From an uncultured Isosphaeraceae bacterium (GTDB taxonomy: Bacteria; Planctomycetota; Planctomycetia; Isosphaerales; Isosphaeraceae), in contig CAMFLR010000025.1 in assembly GCA_945957605.1 (NCBI GenBank), forward strand, positions 1 through 64,000: DNA of 64,000 bases, given 5' to 3'. Shown here piece after piece: positions 35,853 to 45,248 of this stretch. Position 1 is the stretch's first letter. Each line of letters starts with the position of its first letter. The notes beneath the pieces are model-generated. The model saw only the letters and a list, made by a program, of their open reading frames with translations, was not told the DNA's origin and made no database searches. The translations under genes were made by a program, and so were the position numbers.

Positions 35853-36371
35853 ATGTCTGCTTCCACGACTACGCACGTGGCGGCGACTGCGCCGTGTTCG
35901 ATAGATGACAAACATCGCAGCCACGGCCACTCGCTTGCAGAGTTGATTACATACTGGACCGGCAGTCAGCAAGCGTTCTGGCTTGCGGCTGGATCGATCG
36001 TCATATGGCTGCTGCTCGGTCCATTCACCCGTTACTCGGATACGTGGCAACTGACGATCAATACGGGAACGTCAATCATCACGTTCTTGATGGTGTTCTT
36101 GATTCAGCGTACGCAGAATCGCGACACGAGGGCAATGCATCTCAAGCTCAACGAGCTGATTGCGGCGGCAGAGGGGGCGAGCAACCGCCTGATCAATGCG
36201 GAAGATCTTGATGATGAGACCATGTATAAACTCTATCACAGATTCCAGACGCTCGCCCACACCTTTTCCGAGCACGGCGAGATGTCGCGTGCTGGGTCGG
36301 TCGAGGAAGTTCCAACCGACGAGAATAATCCAGCCGGTGTTGAGCACCACGACGTAACGGTCGGATCCTGA
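35853..36371 (+). CDS. Low-affinity iron permease family protein
   Basis: A 172-aa membrane protein of the bacterial low-affinity iron permease (Fet4-like) family. After a polar N-terminus come two helices in the diagnostic block TYWTGSQQAFWLAAGSIV, DTWQLTINTGTSIITFL and IQRTQNRDTRAMHLKLNEL. An acidic C-terminal tail follows. AGAGG lies about 8 nt before ATG 35853; an ATG two codons upstream is possible. Despite the name, iron transport by these short bacterial members is not well shown. Confidence 0.85.
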   Translation: MSASTTTHVAATAPCSIDDKHRSHGHSLAELITYWTGSQQAFWLAAGSIVIWLLLGPFTRYSDTWQLTINTGTSIITFLMVFLIQRTQNRDTRAMHLKLNELIAAAEGASNRLINAEDLDDETMYKLYHRFQTLAHTFSEHGEMSRAGSVEEVPTDENNPAGVEHHDVTVGS

Positions 36372-36380
36372 TCAATACAA

Positions 36381-36427
36381 AAGAGTCCGGCGCGAGCATT
36401 TTGCACACGCCGGACTCTTCCATTTTT
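36381..36427. terminator. Terminator between convergent genes
   Basis: Perfect 12-bp stem AAGAGTCCGGCG/CGCCGGACTCTT (36381-36392 and 36408-36419), 15-base loop, then CCATTTTTCTC. It lies between stops at 36371 and 36443. Confidence 0.85.
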
Positions 36428-36442
36428 CTCTCGCCCTTTTGC

Positions 36443-37543
36443 TTATTGCACGTTCTGCACGACTCGCGGCTTACCGGCGGTCAGTGAGTCGATTGTTTCC
36501 TTCAGCTTCTTTTGCGCTTCGGCATTTTCGGGCAGAGCATCTTTGTGGAAAGCGGGCAGTAGCTTATCCCACACAACGCTCAACTCGGCCTGCATGTTCT
36601 TGGTGTCGGCGGTGATAGCGATCACTGCGTCTTGCTCGGGAAGCACGACGCAGAATTGACCGTTGGCACCGTCGCCACGAATCGCGCCGTGACGGCAACG
36701 CCAGAACTGGAAGCCGTAGCCCTGAGCCCAGTCGCTATTGGGATCGCTGCCGTTCGAGACCTGTTTGGACGTCGCGGCTTCAACCCAACGCGCAGGGATG
36801 AGTTGCTTGCCTTCCCACATCCCCTTCTGCAAGTAAAGCTGTCCGAACTTCGCAACGTCTTCCGTACGAATGAAGAGGCCGAAGCCGCCCAGGATAATTC
36901 CCTGCGGGCTCGTTCCCCAGCGCGGATCTTTGATGCCGAGCGGGTCGAAGAGGCGCGGCTTGAGATACTCGAGCACAGTCTGGCCGGTCACCTTCTGAAC
37001 GATCGCCGAAAGCATGTATGTTGCGGGCGTGTTGTATTTGAAGTGCGTGCCAGGCTTCCGCGGAACTGGATGCGCAAGGAAGGCTTTCACCCAGGACACG
37101 TCCTTTGTGAGTTTGACTTCAACCTCGTGACCCGTCGACATCGTGAGCAGGTCGCGCACCTTCATCGCCTTGAGGTTTTCCGAAGGCTCGGCGGGAGCGT
37201 CGTCTGGGAAGAACTTGAGCACGGGATCGTCGATGCTGAGCTTGCCGTCTTCAACCGCGAGTCCGACGGCCGTTGAGGTGAAACTTTTGCTCAACGAATT
37301 CATGATGTGGTGGGTTTCAGGCGTTTGCGGCTTCCACCACGATTCGGCGACGACCTTGCCGTGACGCACCAGCATGAAGCTGTGCATCGTGTTGACCTTT
37401 TGATCGGCCGACTCGATATAGGCGCGAATCACGTCGGACGAAACGCCTTGAGATTCGGGCGTTGCCCTCGGCAGCGATTGGGCGTTTGAAGATGACACTG
37501 CGCCGAGCAGCGCAATTCCAAGAAGCAAGTGCGTGCGTTTCAT
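36443..37543 (-). CDS. Exported serine hydrolase, class C beta-lactamase fold
   Basis: A 366-aa protein with a signal peptide (MKRTHLLLGIALLGAVSSS). Active-site motif SLSKS fits SxxK, with Y-N in KYNTPA as the second motif. The family signature GLFIRTEDVAKFGQLYLQKG and the closing GDGANGQFCVV block are present. The family includes beta-lactamases, esterases and D-amino-acid peptidases; this one lacks a feature pointing to antibiotic hydrolysis. Periplasmic. It is a single gene, convergent with the iron-permease-like gene. Confidence 0.88.
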   Translation of the reverse strand: MKRTHLLLGIALLGAVSSSNAQSLPRATPESQGVSSDVIRAYIESADQKVNTMHSFMLVRHGKVVAESWWKPQTPETHHIMNSLSKSFTSTAVGLAVEDGKLSIDDPVLKFFPDDAPAEPSENLKAMKVRDLLTMSTGHEVEVKLTKDVSWVKAFLAHPVPRKPGTHFKYNTPATYMLSAIVQKVTGQTVLEYLKPRLFDPLGIKDPRWGTSPQGIILGGFGLFIRTEDVAKFGQLYLQKGMWEGKQLIPARWVEAATSKQVSNGSDPNSDWAQGYGFQFWRCRHGAIRGDGANGQFCVVLPEQDAVIAITADTKNMQAELSVVWDKLLPAFHKDALPENAEAQKKLKETIDSLTAGKPRVVQNVQ

Positions 37544-37688
37544 GAATCCGCCTGGCTGTTGAAGGTCGTTTGAGAAACAAAGGGTGACGGCACGAGATTA
37601 AGCCGCGCGTCGGCCGCGAGCAAGCGGCGCGCGGCTCCTCGCTGCGCGGGGTTTGGCGCAGGCCTTTGTAGCAATTTGCCGCCCGAAT

Positions 37689-40058
37689 CTATTGCGCAGC
37701 TTGAGTACGATTCTTCCGCGCTTCGAGGAGCGTAAGGCACGCGGGAAGAAGCACGAGATTGCCGATCGTACTGCCCGCCGTCGCGATACCTACCATCGTG
37801 CCGAAATTCGCGAACGGTGAGAACTCGCTGAGGCGAAGAGCAAGAAATCCGATTGCCACGGCCGAACTCGAAAGAATGACTCCTGGGCCAGTAATCGAAT
37901 AGCTCGATTCCAGGCTCTGGGAGAACGGCAGAGTCTTTCGCGACTTGCGGAATTGCAGAAGGCAGTGAAACGTATCATCGACCGAGAGTCCGAGCGCGAC
38001 GCTGGCGACGAGCGCGGTGGCCATGTCGAGCTTGATGCCCATCCATCCCATGAGGCCAAGCACTAGGCCCACGGCGAGTAGCGTCGGCACCATCGCCAAT
38101 CCGGCAAGAACGAGGCTGCGAAGCGCGAGCGTGAGCATCAGCAGGATGCCCGCGACTGACCAGAAGAAGGTTTCCCACTGGGTGAGAATTACGCCTTCGG
38201 TGGTGCGAGTCATCAGATACGAGAGGCCAGTGAGATACGAGCCGGCACCAAAGTCGGCGCGAGCATCGGCGACGGCGCGGTTGAAGATGTAGTTCTTGGC
38301 TTCGGTGGGCTGCTGTTCGACGAGCCGAATCAAAGCGCGGGCGTTGTTTCGGTCGGGATCCTTGGTGCGGTTCCAGAACCCGGTCATCAACTCGGCCTGC
38401 GGCGATGCGGCGATCAGGTCGAGCTTGGTGTCGAGAATTCGTTTTGCGACATCCGGCGCCAGGCTCGCGAACCGGCGATCGGGATCGAGCACGGTCGCGA
38501 GCGAGAGCACGTAATCGGCGTGGGGACGTTTCGTGTCAGACTGCGTGAGCGAGCTTTCGAGGCGGCGAAGTTTTTCGAGCGAGTCGAGCGTCACATCCTT
38601 GCCGAACGGCACGATGAGCTGAACGACGCCGATGCCTCCGAGACGCGACTCAACCATGTTGTAGTCGCTGACGACACGGGCATCAGGCGTGAAGGCGTTG
38701 ATATAGTTCGACTCGTAGGTAAGTCGGCGAATGCCGAACGCGAGCGGGATGACGGTTGCAAGCATCGTCAACACGACAAGCTGCGGATGCCGCTCAACCC
38801 ACGCGGTGAGCCGCGTCATCCGACCCATCACACGAGACTCGGCCTCGAAGTTTTCGCGAAGGCCAAGCCGAAATGGGGGCACCATCGCAATCGGTGCGAG
38901 TGCCATTGTGAGAAGCGACGCGATGAGGGTGCAAACGCCGAGAATCGAGCCAAATTGTTGCACTGGGACGACCGAACTCGTCATCAGTGCGCCATAGCCG
39001 ATGGCGCCCGTGATTGCGGTCCACAGGATCGGCACCGAGACCGAGGCGAGCGTTGAGAACGCGGCCGAGCGTGCACTCGTCTGATGGCGGCGGTCGTCGC
39101 GAAAGTGCGTGGCGAGGTGGCTGGCGGCGGGCATCGTCAACACGATGATCTGAGCGACGAGCGGGCCACCAGAGAGCGAAAGCTTGAGGTTGAACGTCGC
39201 GAGTACCCATTCGGTCGCAAGCCAGACAATCCAGCCGGCGAGAATCGGAATCAGCGCCCACCAGAGGGAGCGCGTCGCAGTGAGCGTGACCAGGCCGATG
39301 AGCACCATTCCCACAGCGGCCAGACGGCGACCGTCCGCCTCGATCGCAATGAAACCATCGGCGAGCAAGACTGGCGGTCCGACGACTGCCGGTCGTGGAA
39401 GTTTGTGGCGCTCGGCAAAAGCATCGGCGATGGTGCGCAGTGAGAGAATGGTGGCTTTGACGTCGTGATCGCCTGTCTTCTTGAGTCGAGCGACAACGGC
39501 CGTCGTGGTACCGCGACCGTCGATCAGCGTGCCCTTGAACAGCGGGTGTTTTGTGATGCGCGTTTTCAGATCGTTGAGTGCGCTGCTGTCGCTCGAACGA
39601 ATTGCCGCGCCGACATTCAAGGGATTCGACGATCCGGCGAGCGTGCCGAGATTGTCTTTGATGGCGCGAATCGCCCGGTCGCGCAACAGGGCGGGGAGCT
39701 TGTCGAGGGTCAACAGCGCGTCGTCGATCTTCCAGAGCAGGGGCATTGCATCGAGCGATTCGACTCGTGCGACGCCATCAATCTTTCCAGGCGCAATCGC
39801 ATCGGCCAATTCGGCGACGCGGTCGATGCCGGCGGGAGTGAGGACATTGGGGTCGTCGTAGGCGATGAAGACGAAGTTGTCGTCACCGAACGCGGCCGAG
39901 GCGCGCTGGTAGACGGCCATCGCCGGATCGTCGTCTGCGAAGAACGACTTGATCGATTGCTCGTAGCTAACGCGCTTGCCCTGCGCGATGAGGGCGACGA
40001 GCAGCAGCAACACCACCGGCAGCGTGACGTAGCGCAGCCTGACCAACAAATTGAACAC
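37689..40058 (-). CDS. RND/MMPL-type exporter
   Basis: A 789-aa RND-superfamily protein built of two halves, each with one helix, a large periplasmic loop and about five helices. Typical sequences are the first loop start KSFFADDDPAMAVYQR, LVAQIIVLTMPAASHLATHF in the first membrane block, and VALGLSVDDTFHCLLQF in the second (proton-relay Asp pair region). Close relatives export lipids or hopanoid-like compounds (MMPL, HpnN). GTG 40058 is chosen because GGGGA lies 8 nt before it; a TTG at 40094 is the alternative. No adaptor gene is adjacent. Confidence 0.85.
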   Translation of the reverse strand: MFNLLVRLRYVTLPVVLLLLVALIAQGKRVSYEQSIKSFFADDDPAMAVYQRASAAFGDDNFVFIAYDDPNVLTPAGIDRVAELADAIAPGKIDGVARVESLDAMPLLWKIDDALLTLDKLPALLRDRAIRAIKDNLGTLAGSSNPLNVGAAIRSSDSSALNDLKTRITKHPLFKGTLIDGRGTTTAVVARLKKTGDHDVKATILSLRTIADAFAERHKLPRPAVVGPPVLLADGFIAIEADGRRLAAVGMVLIGLVTLTATRSLWWALIPILAGWIVWLATEWVLATFNLKLSLSGGPLVAQIIVLTMPAASHLATHFRDDRRHQTSARSAAFSTLASVSVPILWTAITGAIGYGALMTSSVVPVQQFGSILGVCTLIASLLTMALAPIAMVPPFRLGLRENFEAESRVMGRMTRLTAWVERHPQLVVLTMLATVIPLAFGIRRLTYESNYINAFTPDARVVSDYNMVESRLGGIGVVQLIVPFGKDVTLDSLEKLRRLESSLTQSDTKRPHADYVLSLATVLDPDRRFASLAPDVAKRILDTKLDLIAASPQAELMTGFWNRTKDPDRNNARALIRLVEQQPTEAKNYIFNRAVADARADFGAGSYLTGLSYLMTRTTEGVILTQWETFFWSVAGILLMLTLALRSLVLAGLAMVPTLLAVGLVLGLMGWMGIKLDMATALVASVALGLSVDDTFHCLLQFRKSRKTLPFSQSLESSYSITGPGVILSSSAVAIGFLALRLSEFSPFANFGTMVGIATAGSTIGNLVLLPACLTLLEARKNRTQAAQ

Positions 40059-40178
40059 GGTGCAGATCCCCGGTGGTGCTGCAACCGGCCTCAATCCGAG
40101 GCCGGCGACTCCATTCCGGGTTGGTTATACGGGCCGAATGCCGCCAATGTCGACCCCGATTGCCCAACTGACCAGGGA

Positions 40179-41651
40179 TTATTTGAGCAAATTGATCGTT
40201 ACGAGGTGGTAAACGCTGTAGCTCGCCACGATCGAGATCGAGAAGAATGCGATCCAGACGAGGATGTCGGTGATGAACAGCGGCCCGACGCGGCGGTCGG
40301 CATCGCGCAGCCTCAGGAAAATCGCTGCGCCGGTGATCAACGGGAGCATCAGCGATTGTGCATAGCCGCCGATCGCCACCAGCGTTTTGGGATCGGGGAA
40401 CGCGAAAAACAGGAAGATTGCGAGCAGCGGGTAAAACACGCAGAAGGCGCTGACAGTTCGTTCCCGACCACGGACATCATGAGTCCGCCAGAGACCGGCT
40501 AGGTTGAGGAAGTCGGCTGTGAGGCGGCTATTGCCGGCGGTCGCGACATAAAGCGTCTTGAACAGCACGGCCCAGGCGCCGACGAGGAAAACCTCGCGCG
40601 TCCAGGTGCCGAGCGGCTTAACGTACATTTGTGCCAGGGTTTCGATCATCCCCGACCCTTGGGGGATGAGCCCCTGCGGCTTGAGAACTGCCGCACCCAG
40701 GATGTAGAACGCAACCGTGGCGACCGTGAACACGATCATGCTGAACCAAGCGTCGAGCTGCATGATCCGCAGCCAGCCCCTCGCGCGTTTTGCCCAGCTA
40801 TCGCTTTCGTCGCGCGGGCCGACCGAGCGGGCGTATCCCTTCTCGATGCACCAGTAGGGATAGGCGAAGAGCTCGCTCGCACCCACGCCGGTAATGCCGA
40901 ATGTCGATGCAGCGAGAAACACGCCGGTCACCGGCATTGCGAACTCAAAGCCAGTTTTAAGCTCGTCCCACTTAACTGGGAAGTCGGTAAACGGTAGGCC
41001 AAGCACGCAGGCGACGGTGACGAACGTCACGAACGCGACGAGTGCCGTTGTGATCTTTTCAAGCCGCCGGTAGCCGCCCGAGAGTAGCAAGGCAATAGCG
41101 GCCAGGCCGGTGAGTGTGGCCCAGAAGTGTTCGGGATGTTTGGCGAGAAAGTCGCCGAAGCTTGGGTTAATCGAAGCTCCGAATTTGGCGACCGCCGCCG
41201 AGGCACCCGGAAACGCCATGTGCGCAGCCTGACCGACGAGCCCTTCCATCGCGCCGATTTGGGCCTGGGTCGTCAACATCATGAAGAGCCAGAGCCAGCT
41301 CAACCACGACGTTCCCAGCCGAGGGCCGGGCAAGGTATCGAGCGCGGCGAGGGTGGTTTTGCCGTGCGTGATCGCATAGCGGCCCAGCTCGACCTGCACG
41401 AACACCTTGATGACGCACGAGAGCAGAATGAGCCAGAGGAGGACGTAGCCTTCCTTCGCACCCAGGCCGGTCGTTGCGATCAATTCGCCGGTGCCGACGA
41501 TCGAACCGGCCAGAATAAGCCCAGGGCCAATCTTGGTGAGCGACTTGAGCAAGCTCGTCGGCGGGTTCTCGATCGCCTTGTCGTCGAGTGCGTAGTAGTC
41601 GATGACCTCGTGACGGTCGAGCGCATCGTCGGCGGTGGGTGCTTGGCTCAT
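40179..41651 (-). CDS. Nramp-related transporter lacking canonical metal motifs
   Basis: A 490-aa protein with about 11-12 membrane helices, Nramp-like around KIGPGLILAGSIVGTGELIA. The TM1 metal motif DPGN is replaced by GTGE-type residues, and the TM6 MPH motif is absent (FGITGVGASELFAYPYW). Ordinary Nramp proteins import Mn2+ or Fe2+ through these residues, so the substrate here may differ. The start ATG 41651 is followed by a 40-residue polar N-terminus. Confidence 0.8.
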   Translation of the reverse strand: MSQAPTADDALDRHEVIDYYALDDKAIENPPTSLLKSLTKIGPGLILAGSIVGTGELIATTGLGAKEGYVLLWLILLSCVIKVFVQVELGRYAITHGKTTLAALDTLPGPRLGTSWLSWLWLFMMLTTQAQIGAMEGLVGQAAHMAFPGASAAVAKFGASINPSFGDFLAKHPEHFWATLTGLAAIALLLSGGYRRLEKITTALVAFVTFVTVACVLGLPFTDFPVKWDELKTGFEFAMPVTGVFLAASTFGITGVGASELFAYPYWCIEKGYARSVGPRDESDSWAKRARGWLRIMQLDAWFSMIVFTVATVAFYILGAAVLKPQGLIPQGSGMIETLAQMYVKPLGTWTREVFLVGAWAVLFKTLYVATAGNSRLTADFLNLAGLWRTHDVRGRERTVSAFCVFYPLLAIFLFFAFPDPKTLVAIGGYAQSLMLPLITGAAIFLRLRDADRRVGPLFITDILVWIAFFSISIVASYSVYHLVTINLLK

Positions 41652-41748
41652 GGGGAAAGTTGCCTGGTTCGGCTTGCTGGTTGGCCGGTAGAAGATGCGA
41701 CGCCTCGACTTAAGAGGCCCGCCATCGTACGGTCAACCCGTCGCCGAT

Positions 41749-42984
41749 TCAACCAGCCGGCATGCGCGACCGCTCGGCACCAATGTGCGGCGCGGGGATG
41801 GGACTTGTGCGACCAGTGACCTCGTCGATCAACCCGAGCAGACGCGACCGAAACACGTTCGTGGAAAGTGCCTCGGCGCGTCGCCGGCCTTCGCTTGGAT
41901 CATTGGGACATCCATCGGCTTCCCAAGTCGAAATGACTGACATAAGTCCTTCAGTGGTTGGATCTTGGTACAGGCGTCCGACGCGGTCATCCACGTTTTC
42001 CGCGACTCCGCCTCGGCCCAATGCAATCACCGGGCAGCCGGTTGCGAGTGCTTCCATCGGCACGATGCCGAAGTCTTCCTCGCCGGGGAAGAGCAGGGCA
42101 CGGGCCTGGCGGTAGTGGTCGCGAATGACCTCGTCGCTTTGCCAGCCGAGGAAGCGCACTGTTGGGCCAGCATTCGCGGCTAGCTTCGCGCGTTCGGGAC
42201 CTTCGCCGATGACGTCGAGCGGTAGATTAAGTCGCGAACAGGCTTCGATCGCCTGCTCGATGCGTTTGTACGGAACCAGAGCTGAAACAATGAGATACGC
42301 GCCGGAACGAGGCGAATTGTCGGGCGTGTAAAACGTGGTTTCGACCGGCGGTTCGATGATCCGGCTGTCGCGTTCGTACGAGCGAGCGATTCGGTCGCGA
42401 ATCGTCTGGCTAATCGCGACAAAATGGGTAACCCCGGCTGCGGTGCGCTTGTCCCAATCACGCAAAGAATTGAGCAAGCCAGCTGCGAGGGCACGCTTGA
42501 GCGGTTTATTGCGCCACGACTGGAGGTAGGATTCGCGGCCGTCCCAGGCGTAGCGCATCGGGGTGAAGCAATAGGAGATGTGCGGTATCCCACGCGGGAC
42601 GCGAACCGCTTTGGCGACGCAGTGGCTGAGGCTTACGACGACGTCGACGTCGCCGACATTCCACATCCGCGCGGCGGCCGGCATGATGGGGAGCAGTTTA
42701 CGGTAATGCTTGTGGACGCCGTGGATGCGCTGAAGCGCGGACGTCCGGATATTCATGCGCTCGATGGTCGGGCTGAGCGCGCCTTTGCGATGGATGAGCG
42801 TGTGGAGGGTGGCGTCGGGAAACGCCTGACAGAGGACGTCGAGGCATTTTTCGCCACCGCGCATGCCGGTCAGCCAGTCGTGAACAAGAGCGACTCGCAG
42901 GCCCCCGTTGCGTCCCGACGCATGTACTCCGTTCTTACCGCGCAGCAAGCGAGGCGCGGCAACGCCGCGATGGCTGGCATCCAT
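41749..42984 (-). CDS. GT4-family glycosyltransferase
   Basis: A 411-aa GT-B enzyme. The N-domain begins at LRVALVHDWLTGMRGGEK; the C-domain has the GT4 donor-site region (YLIVSALVPYKRIEQAIEA, FLGWQSDEVIRDHYRQARA, FPGEEDFGIVPMEALATG with the E-x7-E pattern). It probably uses a nucleotide sugar to build an exopolysaccharide or glycolipid at the membrane. ATG 42984 follows GGAG; the 25-residue longer frame lacks support. A lone gene, not in a polysaccharide cluster. Confidence 0.88.
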   Translation of the reverse strand: MDASHRGVAAPRLLRGKNGVHASGRNGGLRVALVHDWLTGMRGGEKCLDVLCQAFPDATLHTLIHRKGALSPTIERMNIRTSALQRIHGVHKHYRKLLPIMPAAARMWNVGDVDVVVSLSHCVAKAVRVPRGIPHISYCFTPMRYAWDGRESYLQSWRNKPLKRALAAGLLNSLRDWDKRTAAGVTHFVAISQTIRDRIARSYERDSRIIEPPVETTFYTPDNSPRSGAYLIVSALVPYKRIEQAIEACSRLNLPLDVIGEGPERAKLAANAGPTVRFLGWQSDEVIRDHYRQARALLFPGEEDFGIVPMEALATGCPVIALGRGGVAENVDDRVGRLYQDPTTEGLMSVISTWEADGCPNDPSEGRRRAEALSTNVFRSRLLGLIDEVTGRTSPIPAPHIGAERSRMPAG

Positions 42985-43081
42985 GCCGGCGACTCCATCG
43001 TTAAAAACAGTCGGTCTGCTCAAGGGCCGCAAACTAATCAAGATTCGCGATTCAGGCAACCTCAGGCGGCCGGTTCATCGA

Positions 43082-43306
43082 CTATCGCGTGGGCTGTGCT
43101 GTCGGTGGAGCGGCACTCGATCCCTTGGCTCGCGCGGGAGCACCTTTCATGAATGAAGTGCAACCGCTGTTGCCGGAGACGCGCAGGCGGAAAGGTTGAA
43201 GCTCCTCCTCGATGCACAATCCCATGCTTTGATTTTGAATGGTGGCTTCGGGCTCGATTTGCCACCACTTACAGTCCTTGCATTCGCCCCAGCTTTCGTT
43301 CGACAT
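43082..43306 (-). CDS. Small cysteine-rich protein, 74 aa
   Basis: Four cysteines arranged as C-x2-C (GECKDCKWW), then GLC and SGC (RVSGNSGCTSF) could bind zinc or an iron-sulfur centre; the tail is Ala/Pro/Thr-rich. CGGAG lies 8 nt before ATG 43306. The Cys pattern and a good ribosome site make it a real gene. It lies 97 bp upstream of the glycosyltransferase on the same strand. Function unknown. Confidence 0.65.
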   Translation of the reverse strand: MSNESWGECKDCKWWQIEPEATIQNQSMGLCIEEELQPFRLRVSGNSGCTSFMKGAPARAKGSSAAPPTAQPTR

Positions 43307-43457
43307 GGCTCAGGCTCCGACTGTTTTGAGGTCGAGAACTCGTTTGATTCAACATCGAATTTTGATGCAAACGACACGCCACCTGCTTTTGGTGTCTGGT
43401 AGAATCGGCCATCAGACGTCTGGTCACTTTCGATACCGCGCCCTGAGGTCAATTGCC

Positions 43458-43946
43458 ATGGACGAAACCAGGTTCTGGTCGATGATCGAAATGGCGTGGA
43501 AATCGGCCGGCGGGAAGACCAAGTCGCGCCAAAGACTCGCGCAGGGATTGCTTTCTGAAGACAAGGCCGACGACCTTATGGATGCGCTTGAACTCGTCGT
43601 ACCGGCGCTTCAAACGGACCTTGAAACTTTGCCGGCCGATGAGCTGGCAGAGTTCGATCGGATTCTCGAACGCAAGCTGTTCGACATCGATCGCGCCGAG
43701 GTGCAACAGGCGACCGACGGCTCGGACGATGGTTTCCTCTACGCACGCGGCTTCATCGTGATTGCCGGCAAGGAGTACTACGACGCGGTCAACGCCGATC
43801 CCTCAATTGCTATGATGGACATGGAATGTGAGGATATGTGCTATATTTCCTGGCAAGTCTACCGCGATAAGTTTGGCGATCTTCCCGATACCGGTATTTC
43901 TCGAGAGACTTGTTCGAACAAAGCAGGTTGGCCGGACGAAAATTGA
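43458..43946 (+). CDS. DUF4240 domain protein
   Basis: A 162-aa soluble acidic protein. MDETRFWSMIEMAW at the start, DDGFLYARGFIVIAGKEYYDAV in the middle and the acidic ending match DUF4240, a family often found as immunity-like or stand-alone proteins of unknown function. GAGGT lies 9 nt before ATG 43458; the upstream in-frame extension is rejected. A single gene convergent with the zinc-ribbon gene. Confidence 0.8.
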   Translation: MDETRFWSMIEMAWKSAGGKTKSRQRLAQGLLSEDKADDLMDALELVVPALQTDLETLPADELAEFDRILERKLFDIDRAEVQQATDGSDDGFLYARGFIVIAGKEYYDAVNADPSIAMMDMECEDMCYISWQVYRDKFGDLPDTGISRETCSNKAGWPDEN

Positions 43947-43965
43947 GGCGGCGTGCCTGTGTCGT

Positions 43966-44334
43966 TTACGAAGAGGCGGCGTGCCAGTCGAAACCGCACC
44001 AGAGGCACTGGCGTGCTAGCGGCGTGCGAAGGACTCGTTCGCAACGCGGGCACCGATTTACAACAATATCGGTGCAATCTACGAGAACCCGCATGCAGAC
44101 CCGGCGACGATAAACCTCGTGCCCATCTGCAAGCGCAGTGTTGACCTCGGCCTCGTCTGTACGGCCCCAACTTGCATACAATGGATATTCGGGAGGAGCG
44201 TTCAACTTCGCGAGCTTTTCACGACCGATAATGGCATGTCTAACGCGACGTTCGAACGAAGTCATCCGACTCGTCAGGTAATTCCAGACGTATCTGGTGA
44301 GTTCTTGGTCGTCGTCGTACTCGATCGCGTTCAT
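43966..44334 (-). CDS. Zinc-ribbon protein, 122 aa
   Basis: A helical, Arg-rich N-terminal part is followed by a C-terminal zinc ribbon CPRCERVLRTPLARQCLWCG (two CxxC knuckles). The ATG at 44334 overlaps the stop of the upstream secreted-protein gene (ATGA 44331-44334), so it belongs to that operon. Family not recognised; nucleic-acid or protein binding is possible. Confidence 0.7.
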   Translation of the reverse strand: MNAIEYDDDQELTRYVWNYLTSRMTSFERRVRHAIIGREKLAKLNAPPEYPLYASWGRTDEAEVNTALADGHEVYRRRVCMRVLVDCTDIVVNRCPRCERVLRTPLARQCLWCGFDWHAASS

Positions 44335-45221
44335 TTTGCTTCAGGAAATTCTTTTGATAATTGTATGAGCGATCGGGTCACATCCTCTTCCGTGCCCACG
44401 GCGACGAACATTCGATACGAGTAATCGCCGGGTTTGACACCATTGGGATCACGCACGCGAAACACGCAATTCCACTTCGTCACGTGTTCGGGGACGAAGC
44501 AGAATCGCCCATAGCCTGGGGCGAGATCGGGAGAGAATATTCCCATCGCGTGCGAACCGTTCGTGGTCGAGAGAACGACGGGCGCGGGCTGTTCGCCCGG
44601 GCCGTCGGAGAGCGGCATGAGCTTTCCCGAAGCATGATCGAACGTCAGGAAGCGGCTGAACTCCTCGGGCATATAACCTGTTAATGCTTCAAATTGAGCA
44701 AAAGTGTGGCGTTCGTCGGCGGGCAGATTGAACGTCACATTGTATTCGATGATCTGAGAATTGTCTTTGTGACCAATATGAACGTGTTTTGTCAGTTTGT
44801 GTTTGGACAGGATTCGATCATTGTATGCGAGATGACCTTCGGACCGTTCACCCGGCTTGAGCCAGAAAGCCATCAGGTTGCTTGTGTGGAGGTCTGCGCC
44901 GCTTGCGGTCAGGCTGAGCAGTTTGCTGGAAGAGCGCGGGCCGGCGCCGTCGCGGCGAGAACCGGCTTCGGTGGGGTTAAAGGTTTCGGGAAAGAACTGG
45001 CCGTTGCAATCGAAGTTCGACGCCGATTGCAGTTGCCGGCCGTGATCGGTGCTATTGATGAATTCCTTGCCGTTCCAGGTCAGCGAGTGAATCGCGCCGG
45101 CGAGTCGCTCGGTCGTGGTGATGACGATTTCCGACGCACCCGCCTTCGCGCGAATAACCGAATTTCCCGATGGCGGTGCAGTCTGACCGATCAACAAGCC
45201 GGCGAGGATGAGCGAGACCAT
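44331..45221 (-). CDS. Exported protein, possible mutarotase-like beta-sandwich
   Basis: A 296-aa protein with a short N-terminal signal-like helix (MVSLILAGLLIGQTA). The rest is beta-rich; ERLAGAIHSLTWNGKEFINS, NGQFFPETFNPTEAG and the late DLAPGYGRF block recall galactose-mutarotase-like sandwiches, but I cannot assign a family. Probably periplasmic and carbohydrate related. 27 bp after the FAD oxidoreductase gene; overlaps the zinc-ribbon gene. Confidence 0.65.
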   Translation of the reverse strand: MVSLILAGLLIGQTAPPSGNSVIRAKAGASEIVITTTERLAGAIHSLTWNGKEFINSTDHGRQLQSASNFDCNGQFFPETFNPTEAGSRRDGAGPRSSSKLLSLTASGADLHTSNLMAFWLKPGERSEGHLAYNDRILSKHKLTKHVHIGHKDNSQIIEYNVTFNLPADERHTFAQFEALTGYMPEEFSRFLTFDHASGKLMPLSDGPGEQPAPVVLSTTNGSHAMGIFSPDLAPGYGRFCFVPEHVTKWNCVFRVRDPNGVKPGDYSYRMFVAVGTEEDVTRSLIQLSKEFPEAK

Positions 45222-45248
45222 TGATGTTCCGTCCCTGGGTTGAGTCGA

